The notes under the pieces: model-generated
The model's input: only the letters and a program-made list of their open reading frames with translations
The model's database searches: none
Told to the model about the DNA's origin: nothing
Assembly: GCF_015477835.1 (NCBI RefSeq)
Contig: NZ_JADLQN010000001.1
Span: forward strand, 2,418,001-2,482,000
Direction: 5' to 3'
From: Nocardia higoensis
GTDB lineage: Bacteria > Actinomycetota > Actinomycetes > Mycobacteriales > Mycobacteriaceae
Length of the DNA: 64,000 bases
Position numbers and translations under genes: made by a program
Shown: piece by piece, positions 57,331 through 64,000 of the stretch
Layout: each line of letters begins with the position of its first letter
Position numbering within the stretch: position 1 is the stretch's first letter

Positions 57331-57702
57331 TCAGGCGGGCACTTCGGAGCGGCCCGCGGGCACGTGTCCCGCCGAGTCCTCCGCGAGCTTGTCCGCCAGG
57401 CGCAGGCCGAGCACCCCGCTGATGATCAGCACGAAGGCCACGATCTTCGGCGCGGTCATCGCCTCGCCGAACACCACGGTCCCGAGTACGACCGTGCCGA
57501 CCGACCCGATGCCGGTCCAGACCGTGTAGCCGACACCGACGTCCAGCGATCGCAACGCCAGACTCAGGAAGAAGATCCCGCCCGCCGCCGCGGCGGCGGT
57601 GAGCAAGGACGGTCCCAGCACGGTGAAGCCGTTCGTGGCATTGGTGGCCAGCGCGAAGACGACCTCGAAGACGGAGGCGATGAGCAGGTAGACCCAGGGC
57701 AC
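57331..57702 (-). CDS. SMR-family efflux protein, SugE-like, copy 2
   Basis: This 123-aa protein has the same four-helix topology and the membrane glutamate of VFEVVFAL. Its YTVWTGIGSVGT signature is again of the SugE type. A charged C-terminal tail of about 20 residues distinguishes it from copy 1. GTG 57702 is chosen because AAGGAG then lies at the same distance as in copy 1; a GTG 6 nt upstream overlaps that ribosome binding site. The gene is divergent from the MarR gene, and one operator palindrome lies 20 bp upstream. Confidence 0.92.
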   Translation of the reverse strand: MPWVYLLIASVFEVVFALATNATNGFTVLGPSLLTAAAAAGGIFFLSLALRSLDVGVGYTVWTGIGSVGTVVLGTVVFGEAMTAPKIVAFVLIISGVLGLRLADKLAEDSAGHVPAGRSEVPA

Positions 57703-57721
57703 GGTCACTCCTTCGAACTAT

Positions 57722-57737
57722 TTGTATGTATATGCAA
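57722..57737. promoter_or_regulatory. MarR operator, site 1
   Basis: TTGTATGTATATGCAA is an imperfect palindrome in the smr-marR divergent region, 20 bp upstream of the smr start. It shares 13 of 16 positions with site 2, and 14 of 16 of its own positions are palindromic. Confidence 0.7.
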
Positions 57738-57759
57738 CTTCCTGCTGCCGGAGATAAGG

Positions 57760-57775
57760 ATGCATGTACATGTAA
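57760..57775. promoter_or_regulatory. MarR operator, site 2
   Basis: ATGCATGTACATGTAA contains the perfect palindrome CATGTACATG (57763-57772). With site 1 it defines the consensus TTGyATGTAyATGyAA. The centres are 38 bp apart, close to four helical turns less a few bases. Confidence 0.7.
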
Positions 57776-57834
57776 ACTTGTGTCAAGCCACGGGTTCACC
57801 CGGGCGGTCCCTGTCCGTCTCCTGGAGGAGTGCC

Positions 57835-57858
57835 GTGCCGAGAAAGTCAGCGCCGTGA
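57835..57858 (+). CDS. Seven-residue leader peptide coupled to marR
   Basis: GTG 57835 is preceded 4 nt upstream by GGAGGAG and opens a frame reading MPRKSAP. Its TGA at 57856-57858 overlaps the GTG start of marR. The ribosome binding site is far better than anything directly before marR, so translation of this mini-ORF may load ribosomes onto marR. It may instead have no biological role, if marR starts further upstream. Confidence 0.4.
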   Translation: MPRKSAP

Positions 57859-58325
57859 CCGCGACGGCCGATGTCGAGCTGTGGAATCGCCTGCTGCGAA
57901 TGCATTCTCAGGTCGAGAACCGCCTCGCCACCACGATGCAGCGACGCCACGGGCTCGGCCTGTCGGAGTATCGCGCGCTCGGCCTGCTGGACGGCGCGCC
58001 GCGCCGCGAGTTGCGCATGCAGGAACTCGCCGACGGCCTCGGTTTGAACCAGAGCTCGGTCACCCGGCTCGTCGGTCGCCTCAACGCCGCCGGATACACC
58101 GTCCGTGACCTGTGCCCGGACGACAAGCGCGGCGCCTACACCGTACTCACCGACGCCGGGCGCACCCGCTACCGCGAAGCCCGCGCGACCTACACCGCCA
58201 CGCTCGTCGACGCACTCGCCGACATCGCCGCGGACGACCCGCGGACCGCCGCGATCCTGGCCGCCGCCCGCGAATCCCTTCAGCGAGAACACATCCGGTC
58301 ATCCGCCGCTGCGCCGCCGCCGTGA
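57855..58325 (+). CDS. MarR-family transcriptional regulator
   Basis: The product is 156 aa. A winged helix spans about residues 30-110: LSEYRALGLLDG, then LADGLGLNQSSVTRLVGRLNAAGYTVRDLCPDDKRGAYTVLT. It is flanked by dimerisation helices. The start at GTG 57855 gives the usual MarR length; in-frame starts upstream back to 57726 would overlap both operators. It is divergent from the smr pair and probably represses it and itself until a toxic cation binds. Confidence 0.9.
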   Translation: MTATADVELWNRLLRMHSQVENRLATTMQRRHGLGLSEYRALGLLDGAPRRELRMQELADGLGLNQSSVTRLVGRLNAAGYTVRDLCPDDKRGAYTVLTDAGRTRYREARATYTATLVDALADIAADDPRTAAILAAARESLQREHIRSSAAAPPP

Positions 58326-58436
58326 CCGCGCTCCCTCGCACCTATTTCGCCGGCAACGGGAATCGCGCATCTTGTCGCACCGGCACGACAGCGCGTGGTA
58401 GCGCGCCGGATCCGCTGATGCCGGGGCCTGCACCGC

Positions 58437-58760
58437 TCAGGAACGGTGCGGGCGGTCGACCGAATCGAGGACGGCGCGCCGCAACTGCGCGGGATCGACC
58501 GACAGCGGGTCCAGCGGCAGCGGATCGAGGCGTGCGGCTTCGGCGAGGACGCGGTCGAGGCGTTCACAGGCCGGGTCCGCGTGCGACACGGCGTAGCGTG
58601 ACGGGCCCACGACCGGGCGGGGTCGACGCCGGGAGGGTAGTGCGCCCAAGGACCTGCCGCCGACGGTGATCTCACATGCCGCGCCCGCCGCGACCCGTCG
58701 AGAGACGGCTCGCGCGTGATCGAGCAGTGACTGCTCCGATACCCGCTCGCGCTTGGACAT
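58437..58760 (-). CDS. Phd/YefM antitoxin-like small protein
   Basis: The product is 107 aa. Residues 15-50 (DHARAVSRRVAAGAACEITVGGRSLGAL) look like the N-terminal half of a Phd/YefM antitoxin, which binds DNA. The rest (about 55-107) has DPLPLDPLSVDPAQLRRAVLD, which would be the toxin-binding tail. No toxin-sized gene follows on the minus strand, so it is an orphan if the call is right. ATG 58760 lacks a clear ribosome binding site. Confidence 0.5.
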   Translation of the reverse strand: MSKRERVSEQSLLDHARAVSRRVAAGAACEITVGGRSLGALPSRRRPRPVVGPSRYAVSHADPACERLDRVLAEAARLDPLPLDPLSVDPAQLRRAVLDSVDRPHRS

Positions 58761-58813
58761 ATCTACGAGCCTAGACCTACCGGCGGTGTGAGCAACGCCT
58801 CGCAGGTAACAAC

Positions 58814-59557
58814 TCAGCGTACGTGCACGGCGGCCGATTGCGCTGCGGCGCTGCGATAGCGGTCGGCGAGCAGGCGAACGACCGCGGGATGCACGCCGAT
58901 CGGCTCGGCCACACCGTCGGCGCCCGCCTCGTGCAGCCGCTGCTGGAACAGGCCCTGCGCCAGCAGATAGGAGGCGATGAAGACCCGGCGCCTACCCGAG
59001 TCACGAAGTTCGGCAACGACTTCCGGGACCCGTGGCGTACCGGTGGCGACGTAGGCGATGCGCACCGGAGCGTCCAGATGCGCGGTGAGCAGCGCGGCCG
59101 CGCGGCGCACGTCGGCACGGGCGCGGGCGTCCGACGAACCGGCGGCGGCGAAAACCACCGCGTCGCCGCGCCGCATGCCCGCAGCGCGCAGGCGCATGGT
59201 CATGATCCGGGCCAGTGCCGGATCAGGGCCCATCGCCGGGGTCACCGTCACCGCCGGATGCCCGCTCTCGCCGACTTCGCGCGGAACGTCCTGATACACG
59301 TGGTAACCGGAGGCCAGGAAGGCCGGGATCACCACAGCGGGCGTGTCCGGGGCGGCGGCGCGCAGATCACGCAGCACCTCCGACGGGGAAGGGCCGAGCA
59401 CATCGACGAAGGCGGTGCGCACGACCGGCGCGAGGATTCCACGCGCGCAGGATCCGGACAGCTCCCCGGTGACCGCCTCGGCGAGCGCGGCGATCATCTC
59501 CACTCCCCTGGTGCTCCTGGTGCCGTGCGCCACCAGGACCAGGGCCGGGCCGTTCAC
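58814..59557 (-). CDS. Sirohydrochlorin chelatase-like protein (CbiX family, Rv0259c-like)
   Basis: This 247-aa chelatase would insert iron or cobalt into sirohydrochlorin. It has two tandem half domains. The metal-handling histidines appear in LVAHGTR near residue 10 and in SGYHVYQDVP. GTG 59557 overlaps the stop of nnaR (GTGA), so the two are coupled. Siroheme is the cofactor of NirB, which lies upstream in the same operon, so iron insertion is the more likely reaction. Confidence 0.88.
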   Translation of the reverse strand: MNGPALVLVAHGTRSTRGVEMIAALAEAVTGELSGSCARGILAPVVRTAFVDVLGPSPSEVLRDLRAAAPDTPAVVIPAFLASGYHVYQDVPREVGESGHPAVTVTPAMGPDPALARIMTMRLRAAGMRRGDAVVFAAAGSSDARARADVRRAAALLTAHLDAPVRIAYVATGTPRVPEVVAELRDSGRRRVFIASYLLAQGLFQQRLHEAGADGVAEPIGVHPAVVRLLADRYRSAAAQSAAVHVR

Positions 59558-60777
59558 CACGCCCCGATCGTGGGCGCGTAGCGCGGCGCACGGGCGGGGA
59601 TCCCGATCGACGGGCGCAGCACAGGCGCGTTGTCGTCGGCGCATTCGGCGGCGTCGAGCGCCAGCCGGTAACCACGTTTGACCACCGTCTGAATCGCCTT
59701 GGGCGCCCCGAGACCGGCGCGCAGGCGGGCGATCGCGGTCTCCACCGCGTGGGTGTCCTCACCGCCGCCGGGCAGCGCGGCCAGCAGATCCTCACGCGAG
59801 ACCACCCGACCGGGCTGCCGGGCCAGTGAACGCATCAGGGCCATGGGGGCGGGCGCCAGTTGACGCACCTCGCCGTCGACGACGACGCACCCACCGCGCA
59901 CGCTCACGATGTGCCCGGCGGCGTGGATACGGTTGGCCCGGCGCGGCAGTTCCTCGGCGACATGCCTGGCCAGCGCGCCGAGGCGGGCGCGAGCGGGCAT
60001 GGAGGTCGGTACGCCGAGCTCTTCCAACGGCGCCGCGGTGATCGGGCCGACACACGCGGGCAGCACCCGGGTCCGCAGCGCGTGCAACAAGCCCTCCAGC
60101 AGGCCGGTCTCCTTGGCCCGCATCAGCATCGAGGCCACCGCGGGCGCGCTGGTGAACGTCACGCAGTCCAGCCCGGTGGTGACGATGGATTCGATCAGCT
60201 GGTCCATGGGCCCCTGATCCGCGGGCGGAATCCAGCGGTACACCGGCACCGGCACCACATCGGCGCCCGCGCAGCGCAGTACCTCGCAGAAGTCGGGTAC
60301 CGGCTCCCATTCGGTGGTGGCGCCGTGCAACTGCACCGCGATGCGCACGCCGTCCACCCCCTCGGCGAGCAGGTGATCGAGCACCTCCGCCGAGGACTCC
60401 GAGGCCGGTGACCACTCCTCGCGCAGTTCCGCGGCGCGGATCGCGCCCTTGGCCTTCGGGCCGCGTGCCAGCATCCTGGTCCCGGCCAGGGTGTCGCGCA
60501 ACTGTTCGGCCAGACCCCAGCCCTCGGCCGCCTCCATCCAGCCGCGGAAACCGATGCCGGTGGTGGCGACGGTCAATCGCGGCGGTTCGGCGATCAGAGT
60601 GCGGGTCACTCGTTCGAGTTCGGTGTCGTCGGCCAGCGGAATGATCCGGATGGCCGGCACCGAGACGATCGACGCCCCCCGCCGGGTCAGCAGCTTGGCG
60701 AACTCGTCGGCGCGGCGTGCCGCGGTGATTCCGACAGTGAATCCGGCTAGGCCGTCGCCCGCGTCAATGGTGTTCAT
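59554..60777 (-). CDS. nnaR: NnaR: HemD-like protein with winged-helix DNA-binding domain
   Basis: The product is 407 aa. Residues 1-270 match uroporphyrinogen-III synthase (HemD), and residues about 290-395 form an OmpR-type winged helix (SREDLLAALPGGGEDTHAVETAIARLRAGLG). This architecture is known from NnaR of Streptomyces and Mycobacterium, a co-activator with GlnR of nitrate and nitrite assimilation genes. Whether the HemD part is catalytic here cannot be told from sequence. It follows nirD by 7 bp and is coupled to the chelatase gene. Confidence 0.9.
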   Translation of the reverse strand: MNTIDAGDGLAGFTVGITAARRADEFAKLLTRRGASIVSVPAIRIIPLADDTELERVTRTLIAEPPRLTVATTGIGFRGWMEAAEGWGLAEQLRDTLAGTRMLARGPKAKGAIRAAELREEWSPASESSAEVLDHLLAEGVDGVRIAVQLHGATTEWEPVPDFCEVLRCAGADVVPVPVYRWIPPADQGPMDQLIESIVTTGLDCVTFTSAPAVASMLMRAKETGLLEGLLHALRTRVLPACVGPITAAPLEELGVPTSMPARARLGALARHVAEELPRRANRIHAAGHIVSVRGGCVVVDGEVRQLAPAPMALMRSLARQPGRVVSREDLLAALPGGGEDTHAVETAIARLRAGLGAPKAIQTVVKRGYRLALDAAECADDNAPVLRPSIGIPARAPRYAPTIGAW

Positions 60778-60784
60778 AGATAAC

Positions 60785-61180
60785 TCATCCGTCCGAGGAT
60801 TCGACCGTGACCGGCTCGTTGGAAATCGAAACGATGCCGTCGTCCACGCGCACCGCGTATACCGGCAACGCCGCCGATTCGTCGTCGAGGCAGTGTCCGT
60901 CGAGGAGCGAGAACGCCTGCTTGAGCAGCGGCGACGCCACGACGGGAATGCCGCCCCGATCCCCGACGATGCCGCGCGACATGACCGCCGCCCGACCGAA
61001 GGGATCGATGTTGCCGACGGCGGACAAGGTGCCGTCGGTCATCAGGAACAGGGCCGCCTGCCTCCCGCCTCGCAACAGTACCGCCACGCCACGGCCCGGA
61101 ATCAGAAAGTCCAAGCGGCAGGCCTGCGTCCAGCCGGTCACGGTGGACGGTGCGAAGCTGGGTGTATCGATTACGGTCAT
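60785..61180 (-). CDS. nirD: Nitrite reductase small subunit
   Basis: This 131-aa protein has the Rieske-like fold of NirD without the Cys and His pairs that would bind an Fe-S cluster, as usual for this subunit. It associates with NirB. ATG 61180 has GGAGGAGG about 10 nt upstream. It lies 88 bp after nirB and 7 bp before nnaR, inside one operon. Confidence 0.93.
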   Translation of the reverse strand: MTVIDTPSFAPSTVTGWTQACRLDFLIPGRGVAVLLRGGRQAALFLMTDGTLSAVGNIDPFGRAAVMSRGIVGDRGGIPVVASPLLKQAFSLLDGHCLDDESAALPVYAVRVDDGIVSISNEPVTVESSDG

Positions 61181-61256
61181 CGGGTTCCTCCTCCGGAAGC
61201 CTGTCCCAATTGTTCAGGCGTCCTGTTTCCGCCTGGTTAAGCCGTTATTGCGCCTG

Positions 61257-61299
61257 GCCGGAAGTGGCTCATTTCGCAGTGGCGCGCGCCACTTCCGGC
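61257..61299 (-). other. Hairpin across the nirB stop codon
   Basis: GCCGGAAGTGGC (61257-61268) is perfectly complementary to 61288-61299, with 19 nt between. The structure spans the last codons of nirB and the start of the nirB-nirD gap. It could protect the nirB message from 3' decay or set the NirB to NirD ratio. No T-tract follows, so it is not an intrinsic terminator. Confidence 0.55.
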
Positions 61300-63794
61300 A
61301 TGCCGAGCAGGACCGGGACCTTGCGCTCGCCGCTGTCGTCGAAGGAGATGGTCGGGTCGGACTCCTCCGGGGCGTTGACGAAGGACACGAAGCGCGAGAG
61401 CTTGTTCTCGTCCTCGAGCACCGCGGCCCACTCGTCCTGATAACCCTCGACATGCCTGGCCATCGCGGCTTCCAGCTCGTCGGCGATGCCGAGGCTGTCG
61501 TCGCAGACGACGCTCTTCAGGTAGTCCAGACCACCTTCGAGCGCCTCCTGCCACGGCGCGGTGCGCTGCAACCGGTCGGCGGTGCGGATGTAGAACATCA
61601 GGTAGCGGTCGATGTACTTGACGAGCGTCTCGTCGTCGAGTTCGCCCGCCAGCAGCACCGCGTGCTTGGGCGTGAGGCCGCCGTTACCGCCGACGTACAG
61701 GTTCCAGCCGTTCTCGGTGGCGATGACGCCGACATCCTTGCCGCGGGCCTCGGCGCATTCGCGGGCGCAGCCGGAGACGCCCAGCTTGAGCTTGTGCGGG
61801 GAACGCAGGCCGCGGTAACGCTTCTCCAGCAGCACTGCCATGCCGACCGAGTCCTGCTGACCGTAGCGGCACCAGGTCGAACCGACGCAGCTCTTCACCG
61901 TGCGCAGCGACTTGCCGTAGGCGTGGCCGGATTCCATGCCCGCGTCCACCAGCCGCTTCCAGATCAACGGCAGCTGTTCGACGCGCGCGCCGAACAGGTC
62001 GATGCGCTGACCGCCGGTGACCTTGACGTAGAGGCCGAATTCCTTGGCGACCTCGCCGATGGTGATCAGCTGCTCGGCGGTGACCTCGCCGCCGGGCATC
62101 CGCGGCACCACCGAGTAGGTGCCGTTCTTCTGCAGGTTGGCCAGGAAGTGATCGTTGGTGTCCTGTAGCGCGGCGGCCTCGCCGTCGAGGATGTGATCGC
62201 TCGAGGTGGAGGCCAGGATCGAGGCCACCGTCGGCTTGCAGATGTCGCAGCCGGAACCCTTGCCGTACTTGGCGATCAGGCCGGAGAAGGTGCGGATGCC
62301 GGTGACCTGGACGATCTGGAACAGTTCGGCACGCGACTGCTCGAAGTGCTCGCACAGCGCCTTGGACATCTCCACGCCGGACTGTTCGAGCAGCTTCTTG
62401 AGCATCGGCACACAACCGCCGCACGAGGTGCCCGCGGTGGTGCAGCTCTTGACCGCGGCGATGTCGCAGGCGCCTTCGGCGATGGCGCCGCAGATGGAGC
62501 CCTTGGAAACGTTGTTGCAGGAGCAGATCTGCGCGTCGTCGGGCAGCGCGTCGGCGCCCAGTTCGGCGCCGGCCGGGGAGATCAGCGCGGCCGGATCGGC
62601 GGGCAGCGGACGGCCGACCAGCGGGCGCAGCGCCGCGTACTGGCTCGCGTCGCCGACCAGGATGCCGCCGAGCAGGGTCTGCGCGTCGTCGGAGACGACC
62701 AGCTTGGCGTAGGTACCCTTGGCGGCGTCGTGCAGCACGACCGACAGCGCGCCCTCGGTGGTGCCGTGCGCGTCGCCGAAGCTGGCCACGTCCACACCCA
62801 TCAGCTTGAGCTTGGTCGACATGTCGGCGCCGGGGAATTCGCCCGCGCCGCCGAGCAGCCGGTCGGCGACGATCTCGGCGGTGGTGTAGCCGGGGGCGAC
62901 CAGGCCGTAGCAGGTGCCCTCGACCGCGGCGCACTCGCCGATCGCCCAGATGTTCGGGTCCGAGGCCCGCATGCCCAGGTCGGTGACGATGCCGCCACGC
63001 GGACCGACGTCCAGGCCGGCGTCGCGGGCGATCTGGTCGTTGGGGCGGATGCCCGCGGAAAACACGACCAGCGCGGCGTCGATGGTCGACTCGTCGGACA
63101 GGGTCAACCGCAGGCCGGTCTCGGTCCGCTCGATCGAGGAGGTGCCCACGCCGGTGTGCACGTTCAAGCCGAGGTCGGTGACCAGGCGCTCGAGGACCGC
63201 GCCGCCGCCTTCGTCGACCTGGGCGGGCATCAGGCGATTGTTGTACTCGATGACGTGCGGCGTCATGCCGAGCAGCTTCAGCGCGTTGGCCGCCTCCAGC
63301 CCCAGCAGGCCGCCGCCGATGACCACGCCGTGCGCGCCCGGTCCGGCTGCCTCGGCGGTGGCGCGGATGCCGTCGAGATCGTCGAGGGTGCGGTAGACGA
63401 AGCAGCCGGGCAGGTCGTGACCGGGCACCGGCGGCACGAAGGCGTAGGAGCCGGTGGCCAGCACCAGCGCGTCGTAGCCGATGATCTCGCCTTCGGAGGT
63501 GGTGACCTTGCGCGCCTCGCGGTCGATGGACTCCGCGCGGCGGCCCAGCTTCAGCTCGACCAGATCGTCACCGGCGTACTCGTTGCCGGGCAACGCGAGC
63601 GCGGCCGGATCCCAGGCCCCGACGTAGGAGGACAGCCCCACCCGGTCGTAGGCGGGCAGCTGCTCCTCGCCGAGGACGACGACCTGCCAGTGCCCCGCCT
63701 CGTCGCGGGCGCGCAGCGCCTCGACGAAGCGATGCCCGACCATGCCGTGGCCGGCCACGACCACTGTCTTGCGTGTGGTGGTTTCGGGGTTCAT
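61269..63794 (-). CDS. nirB: NADH-dependent nitrite reductase large subunit
   Basis: This 841-aa cytosolic enzyme reduces nitrite to ammonium. The N-terminal FAD/NADH module has VVVAGHGMVG. The [2Fe-2S] BFD-like module has CSCNNVSKGSICG, then SCGGC. The C-terminal part binds [4Fe-4S]-siroheme through CVGSTWC and SGCARECAE. ATG 63794 has GGAGG 7 nt upstream. It starts 27 bp after the transporter gene, and the nirD, nnaR and cbiX genes follow. Confidence 0.96.
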   Translation of the reverse strand: MNPETTTRKTVVVAGHGMVGHRFVEALRARDEAGHWQVVVLGEEQLPAYDRVGLSSYVGAWDPAALALPGNEYAGDDLVELKLGRRAESIDREARKVTTSEGEIIGYDALVLATGSYAFVPPVPGHDLPGCFVYRTLDDLDGIRATAEAAGPGAHGVVIGGGLLGLEAANALKLLGMTPHVIEYNNRLMPAQVDEGGGAVLERLVTDLGLNVHTGVGTSSIERTETGLRLTLSDESTIDAALVVFSAGIRPNDQIARDAGLDVGPRGGIVTDLGMRASDPNIWAIGECAAVEGTCYGLVAPGYTTAEIVADRLLGGAGEFPGADMSTKLKLMGVDVASFGDAHGTTEGALSVVLHDAAKGTYAKLVVSDDAQTLLGGILVGDASQYAALRPLVGRPLPADPAALISPAGAELGADALPDDAQICSCNNVSKGSICGAIAEGACDIAAVKSCTTAGTSCGGCVPMLKKLLEQSGVEMSKALCEHFEQSRAELFQIVQVTGIRTFSGLIAKYGKGSGCDICKPTVASILASTSSDHILDGEAAALQDTNDHFLANLQKNGTYSVVPRMPGGEVTAEQLITIGEVAKEFGLYVKVTGGQRIDLFGARVEQLPLIWKRLVDAGMESGHAYGKSLRTVKSCVGSTWCRYGQQDSVGMAVLLEKRYRGLRSPHKLKLGVSGCARECAEARGKDVGVIATENGWNLYVGGNGGLTPKHAVLLAGELDDETLVKYIDRYLMFYIRTADRLQRTAPWQEALEGGLDYLKSVVCDDSLGIADELEAAMARHVEGYQDEWAAVLEDENKLSRFVSFVNAPEESDPTISFDDSGERKVPVLLGMPEVARATAK

Positions 63795-63821
63795 GAGAGA
63801 CCTCCCAGTGTGGATCGGGCG

Positions 63822-64000
63822 TCAGGCGCCGGCGGACACGACGGACGGAGTGGCGGGAGCGGATTCGACGACCGCGTCGCCCGCGGGCGAGCGCAGGCTC
63901 GGCCGGCGCATGAAGACCATCCAGGTGACCGCGGCGCAGACGATGTAGAAGGCCAGGAAGACCCAGAACGCGGTGGTCGCGGAGTTGGTGGAGGCGTAGG
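63822..64000 (-). CDS. narK: Nitrate/nitrite MFS transporter, C-terminal part (NarK-like, partial)
   Basis: The window holds only the last 59 or so codons. The readable part, ASTNSATTAFWVFLAFYIV and CAAVTWMVFMRR, is the final membrane helix and cytosolic end of a NarK-type transporter; a low-complexity tail follows. It precedes nirB by 27 bp on the same strand. The major part of the gene is outside the window to the right. Confidence 0.85.
   Translation of the reverse strand, partial: YASTNSATTAFWVFLAFYIVCAAVTWMVFMRRPSLRSPAGDAVVESAPATPSVVSAGA

Overview
The window is high-GC actinobacterial chromosome, most likely Nocardia or a close relative. Three things support this: very high GC in third codon positions, frequent GTG and TTG starts, and a gene order from about 16.4 to 41.1 kb that closely follows the Mycobacterium tuberculosis Rv3193c-Rv3204 block as I remember it. 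No rRNA, insertion sequence, prophage or CRISPR array was seen. There is one tRNA, an initiator tRNA-fMet.

Layout. 0-9.6 kb: a DUF6319-like protein; a zinc alcohol dehydrogenase, acyl-CoA synthetase and D-aminoacylase-type amidohydrolase in a row; a DoxX-like protein with thirteen 11-residue repeats; a divergent XRE-cupin regulator and CPYC flavoprotein with a clear operator between them; and a membrane ACT-domain protein. 9.6-14.9 kb: three consecutive cytochrome P450 genes. The first two are paralogues lacking the ExxR arginine. They are followed by a ketosteroid-isomerase-like gene behind a perfect KstR-type box. 15-16.4 kb: tRNA-fMet with its own promoter and terminator, then a secreted resuscitation-promoting factor.

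16.4-41.1 kb is the conserved block: UPF0182 membrane protein, PPA1309-like protein, PDZ-Lon protease, DUF2342 protein, cyclodehydratase-like protein, ABC1 kinase, whiB7 with its attenuated leader, uvrD2, mycoredoxin, nudC, K+ channel, adnB, adnA, lipV-like hydrolase and an alkyltransferase-like protein. Both adnA and adnB carry long disordered insertions. 41.1-48.4 kb holds a VOC protein, a MobA-MoeA fusion, a methionine-salvage operon (an MtnA-MtnB fusion, mtnD, mtnC) and an unknown protein. About 1.3 kb without a convincing gene follows.

49.7-64 kb is nitrogen-oxyanion metabolism. The respiratory nitrate reductase operon narGHJI ends in a strong hairpin. A SugE-type efflux pair and a divergent MarR gene share two copies of a palindrome. 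The minus-strand run narK-nirB-nirD-nnaR-cbiX then covers nitrate/nitrite transport, NADH-nitrite reductase, its HemD-like regulator and a siroheme-type chelatase. The upstream molybdenum-cofactor fusion is thematically linked because NarG needs that cofactor.
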